Part shown: positions 63,715 through 64,000 of the stretch, piece by piece | Numbering within the stretch: position 1 is the stretch's first letter | How the letters are laid out: every line of letters begins with the position of its first letter | The notes under the pieces: generated by a model | Databases searched by the model: none | What the model was told of the DNA's origin: nothing | What the model saw: the letters and a program-made list of their open reading frames with translations, nothing else | Program-made: the position numbers and the translations under genes | Source: Roseobacter sp. GAI101 | GTDB taxonomy: Bacteria; Pseudomonadota; Alphaproteobacteria; Rhodobacterales; Rhodobacteraceae | Length of the DNA: 64,000 nt | Direction: 5' to 3' | Assembly: GCF_000156335.1 (NCBI RefSeq) | Contig: NZ_DS999213.1 | Coordinates: 1,495,414-1,559,413 of the forward strand

Positions 63715-64000
63715 ATGGATGATCAACTAAAACACATGACAGGCCAAGTAGCCAAAGGTACAATGACGCGCCGCGAATTCGTTGGCCGCGCTGCTGCCTT
63801 GGGTGTTACGGCTGCCGTCGCCAACTCGATGCTGGCCAACAATGCCCAGGCTGCCGCGCACGAGGCTCCGATTCGCGGTGGCTCTCTCAAGATCGGGTCG
63901 TCGGGCGGTGAATCCACCAATACGCTTGATCCGGCCCTGACCGCATCCGAAGTGCCACTGGACAACCTGCGCCACCTGTATGAAACGCTGGTCGAAGTCG
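63715..64000 (+). CDS. ABC transporter substrate-binding protein, family 5 (partial)
   Basis: Start of a periplasmic solute-binding protein for peptides or nickel; the gene runs off the window end after 95 codons. A twin-arginine signal is present: TMTRREFVGRAAALGVTAAV, cleaved near AQAAAHE. The mature start GGSLKIGSSGGESTNTLDPA and the later RHLYETLVEV are typical of DppA/OppA-type proteins. GGGAGACACG precedes the ATG. The rest of the transporter presumably follows outside the window. Confidence 0.85.
   Translation, partial: MDDQLKHMTGQVAKGTMTRREFVGRAAALGVTAAVANSMLANNAQAAAHEAPIRGGSLKIGSSGGESTNTLDPALTASEVPLDNLRHLYETLVEV

Overview
The window is chromosomal DNA from an alphaproteobacterium of the Roseobacter group (Rhodobacterales). 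The case rests on the propionyl-CoA carboxylase locus with its ScfR-type regulator pccR, a betI-betC-betB-betA operon, several lipoproteins and DUF genes that I know mainly from this order, and high GC apart from a few AT-rich gaps. I saw no tRNA or rRNA gene, transposase, phage module or CRISPR array. Taxonomy and family names come from reading the proteins and not from a database search.

Layout. (1) 1-12.7 kb: propionate assimilation. On the minus strand lie pccB, four small genes (two of them tiny lipoproteins), pccA, a sulfotransferase-like gene and methylmalonyl-CoA mutase. An MFS exporter and pccR diverge from pccB. TTTGCAAA-type motifs lie in front of both pccB/MFS and pccR. (2) 12.8-18.4 kb: choline, choline-sulfate and betaine aldehyde oxidation (betA, betB, betC, betI) with a perfect 20-bp palindrome upstream of betI. 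(3) 18.4-30.1 kb: exporters (two DMT, one LysE), yebC, a convergent pair of SLC13-type permeases of which one carries a 1-base frameshift, a YmdB-type phosphodiesterase, an APC-like membrane protein, 5-formyl-THF cyclo-ligase and mgtE. (4) 30.2-34.7 kb: guanine deaminase, a CAP-domain protein, 8-oxoguanine deaminase, a HisN-type phosphatase and an XRE regulator. (5) 34.7-45.2 kb: a 1-kb AT-rich gap, Bax-inhibitor-1 family protein, VIT1/CCC1 transporter, rpmG, RNase P RNA (rnpB) followed by two palindromes, ampD, gatA/gatC, tadA and a pseudouridine synthase. (6) 45.3-52.8 kb: a plus-strand run of a small membrane protein, XpaC-like, TelA-like, DUF2927 lipoprotein, SPFH-GYF protein, cytochrome b561, zinc-ribbon membrane protein, nitroreductase and dtd. 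(7) 52.9-61.2 kb: a complete type I secretion operon (HlyD, ABC, TolC) behind a 1156-residue BapA-like protein with eight Ig-like repeats. (8) 61.6-64 kb: a CocE/NonD hydrolase and the start of a Tat-exported peptide-type ABC binding protein that runs off the window.

How it fits together. The first 12 kb carry propionyl-CoA to succinyl-CoA under a short-chain acyl-CoA sensor. The bet genes turn sulfated or free choline into glycine betaine. The T1SS genes most likely export the neighbouring adhesin. The least understood block is the TelA/XpaC/SPFH-GYF/zinc-ribbon run. It resembles a membrane-stress module and is the best candidate here for an undescribed system. The other items worth checking are the frameshifted permease, a 49/50-identical intergenic repeat, a terminator sitting about 30 nt before the pccA start codon, and the double palindrome after rnpB.
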